Of a stretch of DNA of 64,000 nt, positions 61,034-64,000 are shown in pieces (the stretch's first letter is position 1; each line of letters starts with the position of its first letter). Below the pieces are notes generated by a model. The model was not told where the DNA came from and made no database searches. It saw only the letters and a list, made by a program, of their open reading frames with translations. The DNA is from Waddlia chondrophila WSU 86-1044 (lineage in GTDB: Bacteria; Chlamydiota; Chlamydiia; Chlamydiales; Waddliaceae): positions 571,340 through 635,339 of the forward strand of contig NC_014225.1 of assembly GCF_000092785.1 (NCBI RefSeq). The letters run 5' to 3'. The position numbers and the translations under genes are program-made.

Positions 61034-61312
61034 ATGATAAAAATGGAGAAAGCAACTGTGAGTGCTAAGATTATGGATGATAAAAGATCGCAATCCAAGC
61101 CTATGGCAGGAAGTGGCGCTTTTAACTTTTTGGGAGAAGTGAAGCAAGAGTTCAAAAAGATCTCTTGGACTGACAAGGACGAACTGAAAGTGTATACAAA
61201 AGTTGTTGTCGCTTTCACGTTTATTTTTGGAATGTCGGTTTTGTTTGTCGATGTCATCATTCAACAGGCACTTGCTGGTTTGAACGGATTTATCAGGTTA
61301 ATTACCGGCTAG
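61034..61312 (+). CDS. secE: Preprotein translocase subunit SecE
   Basis: 92 residues. FLGEVKQEFKKISWTDKDEL is the conserved cytosolic helix, followed by a single membrane segment (VVVAFTFIFGMSVLFVDVII). Stabilises SecY in the export channel. Start 61034 chosen; 61043 is an alternative Met. Confidence 0.96.
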   Translation: MIKMEKATVSAKIMDDKRSQSKPMAGSGAFNFLGEVKQEFKKISWTDKDELKVYTKVVVAFTFIFGMSVLFVDVIIQQALAGLNGFIRLITG

Positions 61313-61334
61313 AGAAAGATAAGGATAAACTTAC

Positions 61335-61877
61335 ATGCATAATTGGTTTGTCGTTCACGTATTGTCGGCACAAGAAAAAAAAGTAAAAAAAGCGATTGAA
61401 GAGCAGCGCGACTTAAAAGGCATGACTGACTTGATCGATATTGTACTTCTGCCGGTGGAGAATATTTCGGAAGTTAAAAAGGGGCAGCAGAAGGTGGTCG
61501 AAAAGAGAATGTGGCCTGGTTATCTGCTGGTCAAAATGACTCTGACTGATGAATCGTGGGGCTATATTTGTGACGTTCCAGGTGTTATCGGATTTTTGGG
61601 GGGAGATCAACCGACGCCTCTGACTCCTCAGGAAGTCGATGAGATTCTGCAAGATATTGAAGAAAAGAAAGAAAAAGTTGTCCAGAAGCATCAATTCGAG
61701 GTCGGTGACAATGTGAAGATCATCGATGGTGTTTTCGTGAATTTTGTGGGTACAGTCACAGATGTGCAGCCGGATAAAGGCAGGCTTAGCGTGCAGGTCT
61801 CGATTTTTGGAAGAGAGACTCAGGTGGACGACCTTGAATTTGTTCAAGTCGAAGAAGTCACTGAAGAGAGCGAATAA
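61335..61877 (+). CDS. nusG: Transcription antitermination factor NusG
   Basis: 180 residues. The NGN domain ([30 protein letters not shown]) and the C-terminal KOW motif ([19 protein letters not shown]) are complete. Binds RNA polymerase and couples it to ribosomes or Rho. 22 bp after secE. Confidence 0.98.
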   Translation: MHNWFVVHVLSAQEKKVKKAIEEQRDLKGMTDLIDIVLLPVENISEVKKGQQKVVEKRMWPGYLLVKMTLTDESWGYICDVPGVIGFLGGDQPTPLTPQEVDEILQDIEEKKEKVVQKHQFEVGDNVKIIDGVFVNFVGTVTDVQPDKGRLSVQVSIFGRETQVDDLEFVQVEEVTEESE

Positions 61878-61894
61878 AAAGGAAATCTTGGAAA

Positions 61895-62320
61895 ATGGCA
61901 AAAAAAGCAGAAAAATTTATCAAACTGCAAATTCCGGCAGGAAAAGCTAATCCTGCTCCGCCAATCGGACCCGCATTGGGTGCGGCAGGCGTGAACATCA
62001 TGGCCTTCTGCAAGGAATTTAATGCAAAAACTCAACAAATGGCAGGAGACATTCTTCCTGTTGTGATTACTGTCTACTCAGACAAGTCATTCACTTTTAT
62101 TTGTAAAAAACCACCCATGGCTCAGATGTTGAAAAAAACATTGGGGCTTGAAAAAGGATCGGCTGTTCCTAATAGGGATAAAGTTGGCAAAATCACAAGA
62201 GAGCAGGCGGAACAGATTGCGAAAGATAAAATGCAGGATCTGAACTGTCGAGATCTTGATGCTGCTGTCAATATCGTTTTAGGAACAGCTCGTTCAATGG
62301 GAATTGAACTCGTAACATAA
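61895..62320 (+). CDS. rplK: Ribosomal protein L11
   Basis: 141 residues, [20 protein letters not shown] at the N-terminus and the rRNA-binding C-terminal domain. Forms the GTPase-associated stalk base with L10 and L7/L12. Confidence 0.98.
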   Translation: MAKKAEKFIKLQIPAGKANPAPPIGPALGAAGVNIMAFCKEFNAKTQQMAGDILPVVITVYSDKSFTFICKKPPMAQMLKKTLGLEKGSAVPNRDKVGKITREQAEQIAKDKMQDLNCRDLDAAVNIVLGTARSMGIELVT

Positions 62321-62328
62321 AGGATAAT

Positions 62329-63027
62329 ATGGGACGCCTTAGTAAACGTTTTCGGGAGATAGCGGAATCTATTGATGTGCAAAAACAACACACTTTAGAA
62401 GAAGCCGTCGAATTATTAAAACAACTTCCTCCGGTTAAGTTTGATCAATCGATTGAAGTTGCGTTGAAGTTGGGCGTGGACCCCCGTAAGTCAGACCAAA
62501 ACGTACGTGGAACTGTTTCATTACCGAATGGAACAGGTAAAACCACACGTATTCTCGTGTTCGCTCGAGGCGACAAGATTCAAGAAGCTCTTGACGCTGG
62601 TGCGGATTATGCAGGGGATGACGAATACTTTGAAAAAGTCGGCAAGGGATGGACGGATTTTGACGCCGTCGTTGCTACGCCTGACTTGATGCGGGATGTG
62701 GGAAAATTGGGTAAAATACTGGGCCCTCGCGGCTTAATGCCCACCCCAAAAGCTGGTACGGTCACAAATGAGATCGGAAAAGCCATTCAGGATTTGAAAG
62801 GTGGAAAGATTGAATTTAAAGTTGATCGGTATGGGGTTGTCAATGCAGCTGTTGGTAAGCTCTCTTTCACTGTACAGCAGTTGGTAGAGAATATCAAGTC
62901 GTTGATTGACGCCATTCAGAAGCAAAAACCCGCTAGTTCAAAGGGTCAATACATGAAATCGTTGGTTCTTTCTTCAACGATGGGTCCAGGCCTCAAAATC
63001 GAACTACGCAAAGTAGAGACAATATAG
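62329..63027 (+). CDS. rplA: Ribosomal protein L1
   Basis: 232 residues with [15 protein letters not shown] and the closing [11 protein letters not shown]. Binds 23S rRNA at the exit-site stalk and, in many bacteria, represses its own operon. Starts 8 bp after rplK. Confidence 0.98.
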   Translation: MGRLSKRFREIAESIDVQKQHTLEEAVELLKQLPPVKFDQSIEVALKLGVDPRKSDQNVRGTVSLPNGTGKTTRILVFARGDKIQEALDAGADYAGDDEYFEKVGKGWTDFDAVVATPDLMRDVGKLGKILGPRGLMPTPKAGTVTNEIGKAIQDLKGGKIEFKVDRYGVVNAAVGKLSFTVQQLVENIKSLIDAIQKQKPASSKGQYMKSLVLSSTMGPGLKIELRKVETI

Positions 63028-63041
63028 GGGAGATGTGAAAG

Positions 63042-63566
63042 ATGAGATCAGAAAAGCAACTTCTCCTTGACGAAATTAAGGAACAGATTGAAGGGCATGA
63101 TAGCTTTGTTATCATGCAGTATTCAGGTCTGGATGCAAATCGTACAAGCGACTTTAGACGTCAGATAGCCGATCACGGCGGTAGTATCGAGATTGTCAAA
63201 AAGAGAGTCTTAATCAAGGCCGCTAACGAGTTAGGTATTGAGCTTGAGCTTGATCAGCTTCCTGGTCATATTGGAATTGTTTTCACAGGTGAAGACTCTA
63301 TTCAAGCCACTAAAGCTGTTTTCGAACTTCGAAAGGCGACTAATAACGGCGTCAATGTTCTTGGCGGTCAGTTTGATGGGCGTCTGCTCAATGCTGAAGA
63401 TGTTGAAACCTTGTCTAAACTGCCAGGCAAAGATGAAATGCGAGCGCAGTTGCTAGGTGTGTTCGCAGCACCAATGCAGCAAACAGTGGGTGCGATGAAT
63501 GCTCTCTTGTGTTCCATTTTGTACTGCTTGGATAACAAGGTAAAAAAAGAAGAAGGATCTAACTAA
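63042..63566 (+). CDS. rplJ: Ribosomal protein L10
   Basis: 174 residues. The N-terminal rRNA-binding domain starts MRSEKQLLLDEIKEQIEGHD; the C-terminal helix carries L7/L12 dimers. In many bacteria the L10-L12 complex regulates its own translation; no leader structure was checked here. Confidence 0.97.
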   Translation: MRSEKQLLLDEIKEQIEGHDSFVIMQYSGLDANRTSDFRRQIADHGGSIEIVKKRVLIKAANELGIELELDQLPGHIGIVFTGEDSIQATKAVFELRKATNNGVNVLGGQFDGRLLNAEDVETLSKLPGKDEMRAQLLGVFAAPMQQTVGAMNALLCSILYCLDNKVKKEEGSN

Positions 63567-63595
63567 AAGTTAACTATTTTTGAGAGGAATAAAAA

Positions 63596-63988
63596 GTGAG
63601 TACAAAAACAGAAAAACTCGTAGAAGAACTCAGTAAATTGACTGTTCTTGAGATGTCTGAGTTGAAAAAAGCTTTAGAAGAGCACTGGGGTGTAGAGGCT
63701 GCAGCAGCAGCTGTTGTCGCAGCTCCTGTTGCTGCTGCAGCTGGCGGAGAAGCCGCTGAGGAAGAAGCTACTGACTTCGAAGTGACTTTAACAGAAGTAC
63801 CTGCTGACAAGAAAATTGCGGTGATTAAGATTGTCCGCGAAGTTACAGGTCTTGGACTAAAAGAAGCTAAAGAGTTGGCTGAGTCTGCTCCTAAAGTTTT
63901 GAAAGAGTCTGCTCCTAAAGCGGAAGCGGAAGAGATCAAGAAAAAGCTAGAAGACGCTGGTGCTAAAGCAGTCTTAAAGGGAGTCTAG
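63596..63988 (+). CDS. rplL: Ribosomal protein L7/L12
   Basis: 130 residues with a GTG start and GAGAGGA upstream. N-terminal dimerisation domain, Ala-rich hinge ([19 protein letters not shown]) and C-terminal factor-binding domain ([20 protein letters not shown]). rpoB would be expected just beyond the window. Confidence 0.98.
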   Translation: MSTKTEKLVEELSKLTVLEMSELKKALEEHWGVEAAAAAVVAAPVAAAAGGEAAEEEATDFEVTLTEVPADKKIAVIKIVREVTGLGLKEAKELAESAPKVLKESAPKAEAEEIKKKLEDAGAKAVLKGV

Positions 63989-64000
63989 TTCTTGATTAGT

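Noticed and set aside
61413-61901. Minus-strand frame of 162 codons
   Set aside because: Fully antisense to nusG, which is certain.

Overview
The window is a piece of chromosome from a bacterium of the order Chlamydiales, most likely an environmental (amoeba- or arthropod-associated) lineage such as Waddlia and its relatives. Three things point there: the block infA / tRNA-Thr / tuf / tRNA-Trp / secE / nusG / rplK-rplA-rplJ-rplL at the right end, which is the chlamydial arrangement; a 626-residue signal peptidase I with a large insert, next to a long ileS; and tRNA genes that do not encode CCA. Genes absent from the reduced animal pathogens (NAD salvage pair, rtcB/archease, terpene synthase, many insertion sequences) argue for an environmental member. 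The genus is inference.

Layout. 1-5.5 kb: the end of an aldo/keto reductase, a secreted unknown protein, then a tight three-gene group: an Ntn-type amide hydrolase, a class I terpene synthase and a 621-residue unknown protein. 5.5-11.2 kb: a truncated IS256-type element, then an island of about 3.8 kb lying between the intact tmRNA gene (ssrA) and a 24-bp perfect duplicate of its 3' end. The island carries a lipoprotein, a phage-type lysozyme-like protein, a YhcG-family nuclease split by one stop codon and a broken Toprim primase; no integrase remains. 11.2-23.9 kb: housekeeping genes (ileS, lepB), an NAD salvage pair (pncB-pncA) separated by a large stem-loop region, and two short-chain dehydrogenases.

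23.9-29.3 kb is a second junkyard next to a CAU tRNA. An integrase fragment, a complete IS3-type element, a truncated ISAs1-type element, a gene cut by it, an IS5-type remnant, a complete IS256-type element and the last codons of a pirin gene lie end to end. 29.3-33 kb has a WXXGXW-repeat protein, a small membrane protein resembling mitochondrial carriers, a frameshifted small gene and an IS1-type element with 8-bp target duplications. 33-47 kb is ordinary chromosome, including an operon of two NUDIX hydrolases, archease and RtcB RNA ligase. 47.6-52.7 kb is a chain of five overlapping genes (MYG1, HIT, isochorismatase-like, HEAT-repeat, and a fused ABC permease/substrate-binding protein) whose probable ATPase lies 2.7 kb further on in the opposite orientation. 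56-64 kb ends with a peptidase, an amino-acid permease, sufE and the translation block.

The most interesting material is the terpene synthase group with its Ser-rich N-termini, the tmRNA-integrated island with its nested repeats, the RtcB-archease-NUDIX operon, and the mitochondrial-carrier-like protein. No CRISPR array, rRNA gene or toxin-antitoxin pair was seen.
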